DNA of 55,656 bases from Simkaniaceae bacterium (GCA_018062315.1 JAGOSM010000004.1:1-55656); one strand, 5' to 3'; shown: positions 26,108-35,243, numbered from the stretch's first letter. Numbers and translations: made by a program. Notes: generated from the letters alone by a model not told the origin.

Positions 26108-27137
26108 CAGAGTCTTGATTGGGGAAAAGGTGTTTAAGTCCCATCTGGTAGATGAAATTAGATGTGCTTTGTTGAATTTTAGAGTACTGCTCTCTTGATG
26201 AAGAACTATTTTCCCTTTCAATATCGACGAGATGTAGGTAGGTCAACGGCTCTGAAAAGATCAATTTTTCATGAGCCGCAATAGGAAGAAGGGGTTCTGC
26301 AATACTTGCTTCATAGGTTTCTTCTATGAGTTTTCCAAATTTTGAAACGACATCTCCTCTTGTAATAATCCCTTTAAAAGCGGGGCGTGTTGAAGGATTC
26401 ATGAGCTGCCATTTCAGAGCAAGATCTTCTGGGATTCCCGGGTAGTTAAAGGCGTAGGAGGGGAGTGTTTGATGCATGAGAGGGGCTTCGAGAAGAAGGG
26501 TATAAATCACAAAAGCTCCCCCTAAACTATGACCAATAGCCCTTGCTTTCATTCCTTGGGAAGCCACCTTATCTAGCCAGCTATGAATTTTATCTTGAGC
26601 ATAGGTGTACATGGTGAGGCCAGGTCCTTGAGGGTCTAGATCAGAGATAATTGACGCTCTTCCCGACTCAGTGAGGAGTGAAGTGTCGGTGCCTCGAAAC
26701 AGGAGGAGGGGTTCTTTTACTCTACTAAAAAGGCCAAATGCTGTCATGTTATTCCAAAGATCAAAAACCTCATCTACGATGTATTCTGCTCCTTGAATTT
26801 GAAGCGATTGCCCCACATAAAGGGTCCTATAAGCGTATCCCTTAGCAAGCAGTTCTGCGATGGTTAAGTCAGAGATCTCTTTGGGAAGATCTTTGATTAA
26901 TTCAGAGAGTAAAGAAACATCGTGCTGGCTTTTGGTAACTTTGCACAAAATACCTTCTCGAGTATTAAATCGATTGTAGCGTGAGGAAAATTCGATTAAG
27001 GGAGAGTATTTCATTTCCCTAGTTTCCGAAAGAGGAGGATCTTTGAGAAGAACGCATCTAGAGGGATAGCGAAAGAGCCAGGAAAGTACCATTTCCCAGC
27101 CCTTTAAAGTTTGAGCACCAATTGACTGATCATCCAT
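26097..27137 (-). CDS. Lipase-like serine hydrolase (class 3 type)
   Basis: A 346-residue protein from the ATG at 27137; a TTG at 27173 would add 12 residues and overlap the upstream gene's stop. The nucleophile elbow 'ARAIGHSLGGAFVIY' and, about 55 residues before it, 'PLLLFRGTDTS' match the class 3 lipase layout, in which the loop after the FRGT strand forms the oxyanion hole. 'NYPGIPED' and 'GIITRGDVVSKFG' after the Ser fit the strand carrying the catalytic Asp. No signal peptide, so if exported it would need another route. Directly downstream of the Inc candidate. Confidence 0.65.
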   Translation of the reverse strand: MDDQSIGAQTLKGWEMVLSWLFRYPSRCVLLKDPPLSETREMKYSPLIEFSSRYNRFNTREGILCKVTKSQHDVSLLSELIKDLPKEISDLTIAELLAKGYAYRTLYVGQSLQIQGAEYIVDEVFDLWNNMTAFGLFSRVKEPLLLFRGTDTSLLTESGRASIISDLDPQGPGLTMYTYAQDKIHSWLDKVASQGMKARAIGHSLGGAFVIYTLLLEAPLMHQTLPSYAFNYPGIPEDLALKWQLMNPSTRPAFKGIITRGDVVSKFGKLIEETYEASIAEPLLPIAAHEKLIFSEPLTYLHLVDIERENSSSSREQYSKIQQSTSNFIYQMGLKHLFPNQDSVTE

Positions 27138-27169
27138 CCCTTTAGTGTAACAGGTTTGGATAAAGATTA

Positions 27170-27628
27170 TCAATCTCCTACACGATGCCGCACATCGGGA
27201 TATCTAATAGGGGAGGGCGCTCCTCCAACATGATGTCTTCCCGCTGGGAAGGATCTTGCAAGAGGGGTTGTGGTGACGCTAGGAAGGGGAGGAGGAACAA
27301 CTCTTCCTCTAGGGATAGGAGATGGCATAGAAGACAACCTTCCCCATCCTGCAGCAGGAAAGGTAGCTGCTGGGTTTACCCAAATAGGACTTCCTCGGGA
27401 TCTAGAAGAGAGGAACCTCGAAGGTGTAAAAGACCTCGATACACAGTTAGTGATGATGAGTCCTGTGAGGACGGTGATTGAAACTCCGAAAAGAAGCCAG
27501 GAACAACAGATCGCTGATACAGCAAGACCTAGAATGGATCCTGCAAGCAAAACGATTTTAAGTAAGGTGGAACAGGTAGGAACTTGTAGTCTTGGAATAG
27601 GGACTCCAACGGGATGAACTGGATGCAT
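27170..27628 (-). CDS. Candidate inclusion-membrane (Inc-type) protein
   Basis: A 152-residue protein. Residues 20-64 form two adjacent hydrophobic helices separated by a few residues ('LLKIVLLAGSILGLAVSAI' then 'WLLFGVSITVLTGLIITN'), the bilobed hydrophobic domain that marks chlamydial Inc proteins. The rest is a Pro/Arg/Ser-rich cytosolic-type tail with no known domain. Incs are type III secreted and inserted into the inclusion membrane. No sequence family is recognised, so the call rests on the bilobed domain. Two long plus-strand open frames over the same DNA are compositional shadows. Confidence 0.5.
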   Translation of the reverse strand: MHPVHPVGVPIPRLQVPTCSTLLKIVLLAGSILGLAVSAICCSWLLFGVSITVLTGLIITNCVSRSFTPSRFLSSRSRGSPIWVNPAATFPAAGWGRLSSMPSPIPRGRVVPPPLPSVTTTPLARSFPAGRHHVGGAPSPIRYPDVRHRVGD

Positions 27629-27630
27629 GT

Positions 27631-28185
27631 TTAATACTCCCTTGCTCTAACTGAGCGATTTTTTTCAACATTAATGAGGATAGAATCACTATGTGAAAAC
27701 CAACATCCCCATCCACTATTTTCGCCAATAATCACTGCTTCGTTAATGAGGAAGTCTCGAATCAGGTAAATGTCTGTTTCATCCACAAGCCAAGAAGAAC
27801 GGTAGCCGTTTCCATCTTCTAGTAAAATTTCCCCGTGGTAATAGTCCATTCCTATAATCCGTTTGGTATAGGGATTATTGACGAGAGGCCCTAATTTCAA
27901 ATGGACATTAACCGATTCCCCTGTACGTTTATTCACAAGGTTATATTTGGTAGAGGGAAATACTGAGTTATTTCTTATGACGGTAATGGGATCATTACTA
28001 CCCCAGTTAAGAAGAAGATATTCATGCCCACGTGCAACTGTAAATAAGGATCCATCTTCAATTTCTACACTAGACCCATCGATCGCTCGAGCAGACATCA
28101 CATGAATCTGGTGAGGAATGTAATAGTGATCTGCTGAGGCAATAGAGGCCAAGCTTAATAACAGAGCGAGCATCCATTTTTTCAT
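27631..28185 (-). CDS. Secreted protein of unknown function
   Basis: A 184-residue protein with a clear Sec signal peptide ('MKKWMLALLLSLASIASA', cleavage before 'DHYY'). The mature part looks all-beta: 'VEIEDGSLFTVARGHEYLLLNWGSND' (in part) resembles a small SH3-like barrel unit, followed by 'GMDYYHGEILLEDGNGY'. I do not recognise the family. Two nt upstream of the Inc candidate on the same strand and therefore probably the first gene of an operon with it and the lipase. Confidence 0.65.
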   Translation of the reverse strand: MKKWMLALLLSLASIASADHYYIPHQIHVMSARAIDGSSVEIEDGSLFTVARGHEYLLLNWGSNDPITVIRNNSVFPSTKYNLVNKRTGESVNVHLKLGPLVNNPYTKRIIGMDYYHGEILLEDGNGYRSSWLVDETDIYLIRDFLINEAVIIGENSGWGCWFSHSDSILINVEKNRSVRAREY

Positions 28186-28265
28186 TTATTTTCTCCTTGA
28201 GTTTGATGAAAAATGAAAAGGGATTCTATCTTAAGCTTTCTTTTTAGGTAAAAGAAAATCTTCGC

Positions 28266-28294
28266 TTGTCAAAAATACTCCTTGTTTATACTAT
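28266..28294 (+). promoter_or_regulatory. Candidate sigma70-type promoter
   Basis: TTGTCA (28266-28271), 17-bp spacer, TACTAT (28289-28294), placing a start about 25 nt before the ATG at 28326. The overlapping TATACT (28287-28292) gives a better -10 but a 15-bp spacer. Confidence 0.4.
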
Positions 28295-28325
28295 CTTTTT
28301 CATATCTTAACTTGAGGAATATTGT

Positions 28326-28739
28326 ATGATAGGACAAATACGTCCAGACTCTCCCTATCCTTTTTTGGATGATGTACCCTATTTTACTGTTATCACGATT
28401 GATTTAAAATCTCCCCCTGAAGAGATAGGAGTAAACCTTGCAAAAGGTTTACATAGAGATGGCTATGTTTTCTTAAATCATACAGAGCTTAAAATGCCTA
28501 CAGACAACAACTATGAGCCTCTAGTTCCTATATTAAAACCGCTTCTGACGCGTAGTGCTGAGATTTTTTTCTCCCATTGCTCGTGGGAGGAAGAGTATTT
28601 AACTTTGAGTATCATCCTTCAGAAAAATCAATTTCCGCTCCTTGTTCTTGGAGATATTTCATGGATTAAAGGGGAAGACGACTACTCAATGTCATTAACT
28701 TTGCATCTGCAAGAACAAGAGCCGCCATTGCTTCTATAA
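28326..28739 (+). CDS. Hypothetical protein
   Basis: A 137-residue soluble protein that I do not recognise. It has a ribosome-binding site (TTGAGGAA) 8 nt before the ATG and a promoter-like element upstream. The sequence alternates short strands and helices ('YFTVITIDLKSPPEEIGVNLAKG', in part) and has no signal peptide. It ends in 'LHLQEQEPPLLL' and overlaps the convergent aroC by 74 bp, which is long for two functional genes; still the clean start signals argue that it is real. Confidence 0.55.
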   Translation: MIGQIRPDSPYPFLDDVPYFTVITIDLKSPPEEIGVNLAKGLHRDGYVFLNHTELKMPTDNNYEPLVPILKPLLTRSAEIFFSHCSWEEEYLTLSIILQKNQFPLLVLGDISWIKGEDDYSMSLTLHLQEQEPPLLL

Positions 28740-29760
28740 TGGGAGCTGCTCTTACTGTCACACAGGGGTCATGCCTTGATCCCTCAGGTAAATTAAAAAG
28801 GGCTGGTTTTCCATCCACCGTAAGAGTGGGTTGGTCTTTTTCAATACTTGATGTGGGTTTAAATGCAACGCGAAAAATAAGGGGCATGCCTGTTGTAATG
28901 CCTCCCAAGGTTCCACCTGCGTGGTTTGTTTGAGTTTTAATAACCCCTTTTTCTAGGATGAAAGCATCGTTGTGTAGGGATCCTTTCATGCGTGTAGAAG
29001 CAAATCCAGATCCCATCTCAAACCCTTTTGATGCGGGAAGGGACATCATTCCTTTAGCGAGATTAGCCTCGATCTTTTCATATACAGGATCGCCCCATCC
29101 TGCAGGAACTCCTGAGATCACACATTCGATAATGCCTCCTAGAGAATCACCTGCTATTTTCGCTTCTAAAATGGCTGCCATCATTTTTTCAGATGAGGAA
29201 TGATCCGGACAAAAAATAGGATTTTCTAGGGTCATTTTTTGGAGAGTTTCAATATCCAGGTGTTCTAGAGAAGGAGTAGAAATACCCCCAATTTCTTTGA
29301 CATAGGCGCAAAGTTTCACCCCCTTAATGACCTTACGAGCGACAGCTCCTGCAGCCACTCTTGCTGCGGTTTCTCTTGCAGATGAGCGCCCTCCTCCTCG
29401 ATAATCAAAAATGCCATATTTTTGAAGATAGGTAAAATTTGCATGGCCAGGTCTTAAAAGATCCTTAATGGGTTCATATTTTGATGAGTCGGCATCTTTA
29501 TTATGAATGATAATAGAAAGGGGAGCTCCTGTTGTTTCTCCTTCAAAGACTCCTGAGTAAATCTGAGCTATATCCTCTTCTCCTCTAGGGGTCATATACT
29601 GATTTCTTCCAGGACGTCGTTTCGCTAGTTCTTCGTTGATTTCTTCTTCTGTAATAGAAATACCCGCAGGACATCCGTCGATGACGACTCCAATTCCTTT
29701 ACCATGAGATTCTCCCCACGTTGTGATCTGAAATACTTTTCCGAACTGATTACTTCCCAT
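28666..29760 (-). CDS. aroC: Chorismate synthase
   Basis: A 364-residue enzyme that makes chorismate from EPSP using reduced FMN. The three family signatures are present: 'GESHGKGIGVVIDGCPAG' at 16-33, 'RGGGRSSARETAARVAAGAVA' region near 121-141, and 'SRHDPCVTVRAAPIIEAM' near the C-terminus. Last step of the common aromatic pathway. Its ATG lies 9 nt before the end of aroK (11-nt overlap), so it is the last gene of an aroB-aroA-aroK-aroC operon. Confidence 0.95.
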   Translation of the reverse strand: MGSNQFGKVFQITTWGESHGKGIGVVIDGCPAGISITEEEINEELAKRRPGRNQYMTPRGEEDIAQIYSGVFEGETTGAPLSIIIHNKDADSSKYEPIKDLLRPGHANFTYLQKYGIFDYRGGGRSSARETAARVAAGAVARKVIKGVKLCAYVKEIGGISTPSLEHLDIETLQKMTLENPIFCPDHSSSEKMMAAILEAKIAGDSLGGIIECVISGVPAGWGDPVYEKIEANLAKGMMSLPASKGFEMGSGFASTRMKGSLHNDAFILEKGVIKTQTNHAGGTLGGITTGMPLIFRVAFKPTSSIEKDQPTLTVDGKPALFNLPEGSRHDPCVTVRAAPIIEAMAALVLADAKLMTLSSRLPL

Positions 29761-30259
29761 AATAAATCTCCTTGAGTTCCTTCAGCACCTTTTCATTGGA
29801 TTTACCCGTAAGATCGAGCTTTGTTGCTTGAATCCCTTCATAGATAGGGAGCCTTTCTGTATACATAATTTCAAATGAAGTTTCTCTAGCCTGAGGATCT
29901 ATGTATGCAGGAAGTTCTGATTGACGCAACATGCGCTGTTTTAAAATCTCTTTATCCACTTTTAAATAAACAAGACGGCCGATTTTTTGCAAAAAAGAGA
30001 CGTTTTTTTCATCGAGTACAGCACCACCACCTAAACTAATCACAGAATGGGATACCGATTGAAGGCTGTGAATGGCTTCCCGTTCCATTTGTCTAAAGGG
30101 CTCAGCTCCCACCATTTTATAAAGACGAGAACAAGGCATTTCATTGAGATTTTCAATGAGAGCATCTGTGTCGATATAGGAAAGCTTTAACTCTTCTGCA
30201 ATGAGTTTTCCAAAATAGGTTTTTCCACAATTTTTAAATCCAAATAAAATAAGGTTCAT
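29750..30259 (-). CDS. aroK: Shikimate kinase
   Basis: A 169-residue kinase from the ATG at 30259, which forms an ATGA overlap with the aroA stop. The P-loop is 'GFKNCGKT' (6-13), a Cys variant of the usual GxxGxGKS/T. 'IDTDALIE' near 32-39 carries the shikimate- and Mg-binding Asp, 'VISLGGGAVL' near 75 the GGG motif, and 'RLPIYEG' near 130 the lid-side Arg. It phosphorylates shikimate to shikimate-3-phosphate. Confidence 0.92.
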   Translation of the reverse strand: MNLILFGFKNCGKTYFGKLIAEELKLSYIDTDALIENLNEMPCSRLYKMVGAEPFRQMEREAIHSLQSVSHSVISLGGGAVLDEKNVSFLQKIGRLVYLKVDKEILKQRMLRQSELPAYIDPQARETSFEIMYTERLPIYEGIQATKLDLTGKSNEKVLKELKEIYYGK

Positions 30260-31530
30260 GGGACCATCTCGATACAAGCCCCTAGCTTGTTGAAGTCATC
30301 TTTAAAACTGGGATAGGTTTTTCTTGCAGAGTGGATCCCTTCAATATAAGAAGGCCCTGTAGCTCCCAAGGCGGCACAGGTTAGGCTCATGACCATACGG
30401 TGATCTGAATAAGTGGAGAGAGTAGTTCCTTTCAGAGGGGATCCTTCAACAATTAAACCGTCTTCTGTTTCTGTAATAGAAGCCCCCATTTTTTTGAGCT
30501 CTGTTGTAATTGCGTGGATACGGTCTGACTCTTTATGCCGTGCAATAGCTGCTCCGGAAATGATTGTTTTTCCTTCAGCATAGCAAGCTAATACGGCTAA
30601 GATCGTAATAGAGTCAATAAATTGATTAATGTCTAATTCCATTCCCTTGAGCTGGCTTGGATAGACTTTAATAAAATCTTTCCCAAATTCAAGATGGGCT
30701 CCCATGGTTTGCAAAGCGAAAAAGAGAGCTTTATCTCCCTGAACATCCTTCATATCCACATTTTGTACGACGAGAGTGGATTTTGTAATGAGAGCTGCAG
30801 CGACCGGATAAGCAGCAGAGCTCATATCTCCTGGGATAAGGCGATCAAATTGATGAAAACTTCCCTTTCCTGGTAGGGTATATCGGGTATAATTTTCCCT
30901 TGAGTAGGGGAGTCCTAAATAATCCAACCAATGGAGAGTTAGGTCAATCCAAGGGGTTTCTCCCGGATGAGTGACCGTAATTTCCGTGGGATAGGGAGCA
31001 AAAGCAGCAGCGATGATTAATCCAGAAACAGGTTGAGAATCTTGTCCATCAAGGGTCGTTTTGCCTCCTTTAAAAGGGCCTTTGATGATGATAGGGGCAT
31101 AACCATCACCCCGTGTCGTTTCTGCAAAAACACCCAGTGTTGTTAAGGCATCTAGAAGGGGTTTTACAGGTCTCTGGTGTCGAATAGAATGATCTCCTGT
31201 AATGACAGTATAGTGGGGAGAAAGAGCTGCAAGAGCCCCTATAAAGCGGAGAACCTGACCTGAATTGCCTGCATCAATCACATTTTCTGCACGCCCTGGT
31301 ATGCCGATCCCTTGAATTTCTAAAAATTCTTCTGTTTCTTTGACTGTGGCACCAAAGAGCTTAATGGCATTGATCATTGCTTCACTATCAGATGATTTGA
31401 GATAACCCCGAATGAATGATTTACCTGTTCCCATCATAGCAAACATAATCGCTCGTAAAGTATGGGATTTAGAGGAAGGAGTTTTAATTGTTCCAGAGAT
31501 TTTAGAGGGGGTTACTTTGAATTTATCCAT
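30256..31530 (-). CDS. aroA: 3-phosphoshikimate 1-carboxyvinyltransferase (EPSP synthase)
   Basis: A 424-residue enzyme from the ATG at 31530; an in-frame TTG four codons upstream is less likely. It joins shikimate-3-phosphate and PEP. Visible: 'TPSSKSHTLRAIMFA' near the N-terminus with the PEP-binding Lys, 'DAGNSGQVLRFIGALAAL' in place of the common NAGTAMRPL, 'GDHSIRHQRPVKPLLDAL', 'GDMSSAAYPVAAALI' and 'HKESDRIHAITTELKKMGA'. The divergent 'NSGQVLRF' loop lies in the PEP/glyphosate site. Overlaps the aroB stop by 19 nt. Confidence 0.95.
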   Translation of the reverse strand: MDKFKVTPSKISGTIKTPSSKSHTLRAIMFAMMGTGKSFIRGYLKSSDSEAMINAIKLFGATVKETEEFLEIQGIGIPGRAENVIDAGNSGQVLRFIGALAALSPHYTVITGDHSIRHQRPVKPLLDALTTLGVFAETTRGDGYAPIIIKGPFKGGKTTLDGQDSQPVSGLIIAAAFAPYPTEITVTHPGETPWIDLTLHWLDYLGLPYSRENYTRYTLPGKGSFHQFDRLIPGDMSSAAYPVAAALITKSTLVVQNVDMKDVQGDKALFFALQTMGAHLEFGKDFIKVYPSQLKGMELDINQFIDSITILAVLACYAEGKTIISGAAIARHKESDRIHAITTELKKMGASITETEDGLIVEGSPLKGTTLSTYSDHRMVMSLTCAALGATGPSYIEGIHSARKTYPSFKDDFNKLGACIEMVP

Positions 31531-32534
31531 TGAATCATCCAATTGAGGGCGTTGAAAAGGGTTTTATCTTCTATTTTTGTACAATAAGCTCCATTGAAAG
31601 AATGGGTTTTCCCCAGTTTTTCGAGTTGCACAAAGCGAGCTGTCTTATTCTCTCCTTTTTTATCCTTTTTCATCACCTCAAAAAGAGCCTCTGCTGTCAC
31701 ATGGGGCGAGAGTCTGAGTGGAAATCCCAGCTTCTCAATGATTTCAATCAGAGGGGCTTCATGACCTGTAAGATAGGCCTCTCCGATCATCCCCATAGCA
31801 ATGGCATCGCCATGGGATACAGAATAAGTTTCTAGAGTTTCAATAGCATGTCCAATCGTATGTCCAAAATTTAAAATGCGCCTTAGTCCCTCTTCTTTTG
31901 GATCTCTTTTGACAATCTCTTCTTTAATTTGCACACTTCTTTCGATAAAAGGGGAAAGCCATGAGAGGTTCCATCCCTGGAAAGAAAAGAGGTTTTGAAA
32001 AAGAGGTTCATCCCAAATCGCTCCATATTTGATCACCTCTGCCATTCCTTCTCTAAGTTCTTTTTCCCCAAGGGATTCCAGAAATTTGGTGTCGATAATC
32101 ACCTCAGTCGGGGGATAAAAAGTGCCGATCATATTTTTCCCTCCAGGAAGATTGACTCCTGTTTTTCCTCCGATGGCAGCATCCACCATTCCAAGAAGGG
32201 TCGTGGGAATGGAAAGATAGGGAATCCCTCTGCAATAGGTAGAGGCAACAAATCCAGTAAGATCAGTGACAACGCCTCCACCAAGCGCGATTAAAAATCC
32301 ATCCCTACCGAGGCCAAGAGCAAAAAGTTCATCTTCAATCCAGGCTTTGGTTTCTCTTGTTTTTGACTTCTCTCCCGGTGGGAAAGAAATAAGGTCTATT
32401 CTTCTTCCTTCCTGAAGCTTTTTTTTAAGTGGCTGACCATACAAAGAAGCGAGATGATCATCTGTGATGATCACAAGATGTGAGCCGAGTTTGTCTGGTA
32501 TCCAGTCATGTTTAAATCGAATAGTTTGGTTCAT
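31512..32534 (-). CDS. aroB: 3-dehydroquinate synthase
   Basis: A 340-residue NAD- and Zn-dependent enzyme that converts DAHP to 3-dehydroquinate. Visible: 'FPPGEKSKT' near 52, 'ALGGGVVTDLTGFVASTYCRGI' region near 84-105 for NAD binding, 'PTTLLGMVDAAIGGKTGVN', 'EGMAEVIKYG' and 'ILNFGHTIGHAIE' with Zn-binding His. It opens the aro operon and lies 15 nt after the deacetylase gene. Confidence 0.95.
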   Translation of the reverse strand: MNQTIRFKHDWIPDKLGSHLVIITDDHLASLYGQPLKKKLQEGRRIDLISFPPGEKSKTRETKAWIEDELFALGLGRDGFLIALGGGVVTDLTGFVASTYCRGIPYLSIPTTLLGMVDAAIGGKTGVNLPGGKNMIGTFYPPTEVIIDTKFLESLGEKELREGMAEVIKYGAIWDEPLFQNLFSFQGWNLSWLSPFIERSVQIKEEIVKRDPKEEGLRRILNFGHTIGHAIETLETYSVSHGDAIAMGMIGEAYLTGHEAPLIEIIEKLGFPLRLSPHVTAEALFEVMKKDKKGENKTARFVQLEKLGKTHSFNGAYCTKIEDKTLFNALNWMIQWINSK

Positions 32535-32549
32535 CTCCGTAGGATATAC

Positions 32550-33197
32550 TTAGGAAGAGAGAAATGTCAATTTCTTGGAGCAGGTATTCACAAAGTAATT
32601 CATGAAAGGTCTGACAAGGTTTTTGAAAGGGGAGTCATAGTTCTCAAGTGCATCTCCATTGATCCTATAAAGGAGAGGAGACCATTTAAAATTTAAAGCA
32701 GATCCGATACGCATCGAATAGGGGTAGTGCTTGTTGACAAAACGGATGAGCTCAGGCGAGGTCCTTCCATAGGGATAGACAAATGTATCCACTTTTCTAG
32801 AGAGTTCCCGCTCAAGGATTTCTTTTGATTCCACCACTTCTTTTTCGTAATCGACCCAGCGCAGGTCGAGGTGATTTAGGGAATGGGAGGCAATTTCAAT
32901 CCCTTTCATTTCTCTTAATTGATTCCAAGTGCAATACCCTGCCGTTCCAATAAGATGAACTGGCACTGCAAGAAGTGCTGGAAGTTGAAGGGATTGAAGT
33001 AGGGGATAAGCATCTGTATAAAAATCGGCTGTGGCATCATCAAAAGTTAAACACACATTAAGCCCTTTTCTTAAGGGGTCTCCAGGAAGAACTACAGGAT
33101 AGCGATGTTTAATATAAGAAAAGTGTTCTCTTAAAGAGGCAAGAGAATTTGAATGGGATCCCCGTCCCACCCGGTGGTACATGAGGATCATCAACAT
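32550..33197 (-). CDS. Polysaccharide deacetylase (NodB-type)
   Basis: A 215-residue carbohydrate esterase family 4 protein. 'ILMYHRVG' opens the fold, 'VCLTFDDATADFYTDAYPLL' carries the TFDD motif (catalytic and metal-binding Asp) and 'EIASHSLNHLDL' the HxxxH metal motif. 'DTFVYPYGRTSPELI' is the arginine/Tyr motif near the C-terminal side. No signal peptide, so action on a cytosolic or lipid-linked glycan is more likely than on the wall. Overlaps the upstream glycosyltransferase gene by 7 nt, suggesting joint work on an LPS-type sugar. Confidence 0.85.
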   Translation of the reverse strand: MLMILMYHRVGRGSHSNSLASLREHFSYIKHRYPVVLPGDPLRKGLNVCLTFDDATADFYTDAYPLLQSLQLPALLAVPVHLIGTAGYCTWNQLREMKGIEIASHSLNHLDLRWVDYEKEVVESKEILERELSRKVDTFVYPYGRTSPELIRFVNKHYPYSMRIGSALNFKWSPLLYRINGDALENYDSPFKNLVRPFMNYFVNTCSKKLTFLSS

Positions 33198-33925
33198 AAG
33201 GGGGATTTCTCCATAAGTTTAAGATACTTATAATAAGCCATATGTCCTTGATATGCTGAGATGATCCATCCTTCTTTTCCGTCTAAAAAGCCCCTTTTGA
33301 TGATATAACTCTTAAAAAAAGCGAAAAAACCATGAAAAATGGCTTTTGATAAAGAACCTTTTTTCTTCCCTTCAAATTCTGTAGCGTAAAGAGCGGAGTA
33401 GAGTTGCATTTTTTGTAAGAAATCACCAATAGAACGGTAGGAATAGTGCAAAATGGCATTTTGCAACTTTTTTACGTTGAGCTGATGGGTCATCACAGAA
33501 CTGTGTATTCGGACAGGCTCGAATGCCGTGTCTTTTCGATGAAAGAGGCGTACATGCCGATCGGGATACCAACCACACCCCCTGATAAACCGTCCATTAA
33601 AAAAATTTTTAAATGGAATGGAGTATACAGTGCCTCTTGAAAGGAGAAGGGTGTCGATTTCATGAATGAGCTCAGGAGAAAGGACTTCATCGCTGTCAAT
33701 GCTGAGGATCCAGTCATGTTTTGCTTTTTCTATCCCCTGGTGTCTCGTGAGATCTCCTTCATAAGGTGCATGGAGAAGTGTGGTATTAGGGAATGGAGCT
33801 TGAACAAGGGGAGGTCCTGTATTGATCATCACCACCTCATTAAAATATTTAAGAGAGTTCCATGTCTCTTTTAAAACATCTCCCTTAGTTAAAAGAATGA
33901 CTGAGATTTGATCCAAATTTCCCAT
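33191..33925 (-). CDS. Family 2 glycosyltransferase, LPS-core type
   Basis: A 244-residue GT-A enzyme. I use the ATG at 33925 ('MGNLDQISVILLTKGD'); an earlier ATG would overlap the divergent permease start. Visible: 'SVILLTKGDVLKETWNSLKYF' first strand and helix, 'GIEKAKHDWILSIDSDEVLS' with the DxD-like acidic group, and 'GCGWYPDRHVRLFHRK', the element seen in WaaE/KdtX-type LPS core glucosyltransferases. The C-terminal region has a hydrophobic amphipathic stretch ('IFHGFFAFFKSYIIKRGFLD'). Acceptor is probably an LPS core or related glycolipid. First gene of the minus-strand run leading into aroB. Confidence 0.85.
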   Translation of the reverse strand: MGNLDQISVILLTKGDVLKETWNSLKYFNEVVMINTGPPLVQAPFPNTTLLHAPYEGDLTRHQGIEKAKHDWILSIDSDEVLSPELIHEIDTLLLSRGTVYSIPFKNFFNGRFIRGCGWYPDRHVRLFHRKDTAFEPVRIHSSVMTHQLNVKKLQNAILHYSYRSIGDFLQKMQLYSALYATEFEGKKKGSLSKAIFHGFFAFFKSYIIKRGFLDGKEGWIISAYQGHMAYYKYLKLMEKSPLC

Positions 33926-33962
33926 GGAAAAATACTGTATCATCCAGTAATATGTAGGGGCA

Positions 33963-35243
33963 ATGAAAAAAATTGGATTTTGGATCCTCACCTCGCTTGT
34001 GATGGGGAATATGGTAGGTTCTGGAATCTACCTTCTACCCTCTTCTTTGGCGTCTCTCGGTTCTATTACTTTAGGTAGCTGGGTTATTACTTCCATCGGC
34101 TCCCTCTTCCTCGCGCTTGTTTTTGCAAGTTTAAGTCAGCGCTTTCCAAAAACAGGGGGGCCTTACGTTTATTGCCGCGAGGGGCTTGGCCATTTTATTG
34201 GATTTCAGGTTGCTTATTCTTATTGGATTTATATGGGGGTGGGTCTTGCTGCAATCGCCGTTGCTTTTACTGGGTATCTAAGTGCTTTCTTTCCTATTTT
34301 AGTGACAGATAGGACTCTTGCTTTTCTTTCGACGATCTCGATCCTTTGGGTGATTACCTTTATTAATCTCATTGGGGTCCATTTTGCAGGGGTTTTTCAA
34401 CTGATTATCACCATTTTAAAATTCCTCCCTTTACTTCTTGTCACAGGAATAGCCCTTTTTCATTTTGACCCCGCTTTGCTCGGTTCTTTTAATGTCAGTG
34501 GACAGAGTTCCTATATGGCGTTATCAGAAGGGGCTATGTTGACCCTTTGGGCTTTTTTAGGACTTGAATCAGCGTGTATTCCAGCGGATGAAGTTGAAAA
34601 TCCAAAAAGAACTATTCCAAGAGCGACGATTATTGGAGTGTCTCTTGCAGCTTTGATTTATCTCTTGAGTACTTTAGCTATTATGGGAGCCCTTCCGAAT
34701 GAGACTTTAAGAAATGCAACGTATCCCTTTGCTCTACTTGCCGAACGTTTTATGGGCCCTTTTGGAAAATGGCTTTTAGCTATAGGGGCCATGATGTCGT
34801 GTATCGGAACATTGAATGGTTGGCTCCTTGTGCAAACTCAAATTGGATTAGCAGCTGCTAAAGATGGTCTTTTTCCTGTTTCCTTTTCCCGTCTTTCAAA
34901 AAAGAGAGCCCCTGTTTTTGGTCTTATCACCTCTTCTATTTTGATCACTCTCCTACTGACAATGACGATTAAGCAATCTTTGATTACCCAGTTTACCTCT
35001 ATCATTACGGTAGCAACCCTTGCGGCAATATTCGCCTATCTGTATACAACAATTTCAGAGGTAGTCTTGCAAAAGAGGAGAGCCTACAAGGAGATTTCAG
35101 TTGCTCTACTGGCGTTTATTTACGTTTTTTGGGCAATTACATCGACAAGTCATACCCTGCTTTATTTTGGCACTCTCCTTCTTTTTTTAAGTCTGCCTAT
35201 TTACGCATGGATGAAGAGGTATGAGCAGAAAAAAAATCTTTGA
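33963..35243 (+). CDS. APC-family amino-acid permease/antiporter
   Basis: A 426-residue protein with about 12 hydrophobic helices. The first helix contains 'GNMVGSGIYLLPSSLA', the broken-helix substrate motif of the APC superfamily, and 'FPKTGGPYVYCREGLG' follows helix 2. 'GLESACIPADEVENPKRTIPRA' near residue 200 is the conserved loop after helix 6 typical of AdiC/CadB-type antiporters. Likely exchanges or imports an amino acid; arginine/agmatine-type exchange as in Chlamydia AaxC is possible but not shown. The 3' end overlaps the HD gene by 23 nt. Confidence 0.85.
   Translation: MKKIGFWILTSLVMGNMVGSGIYLLPSSLASLGSITLGSWVITSIGSLFLALVFASLSQRFPKTGGPYVYCREGLGHFIGFQVAYSYWIYMGVGLAAIAVAFTGYLSAFFPILVTDRTLAFLSTISILWVITFINLIGVHFAGVFQLIITILKFLPLLLVTGIALFHFDPALLGSFNVSGQSSYMALSEGAMLTLWAFLGLESACIPADEVENPKRTIPRATIIGVSLAALIYLLSTLAIMGALPNETLRNATYPFALLAERFMGPFGKWLLAIGAMMSCIGTLNGWLLVQTQIGLAAAKDGLFPVSFSRLSKKRAPVFGLITSSILITLLLTMTIKQSLITQFTSIITVATLAAIFAYLYTTISEVVLQKRRAYKEISVALLAFIYVFWAITSTSHTLLYFGTLLLFLSLPIYAWMKRYEQKKNL

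Noticed and set aside
27185-27617. Two long plus-strand open frames with Arg/Ser/Gly-rich products
   Set aside because: They are antisense to the Inc candidate, have no ribosome-binding site and reflect the biased composition of its Pro/Arg-rich tail.
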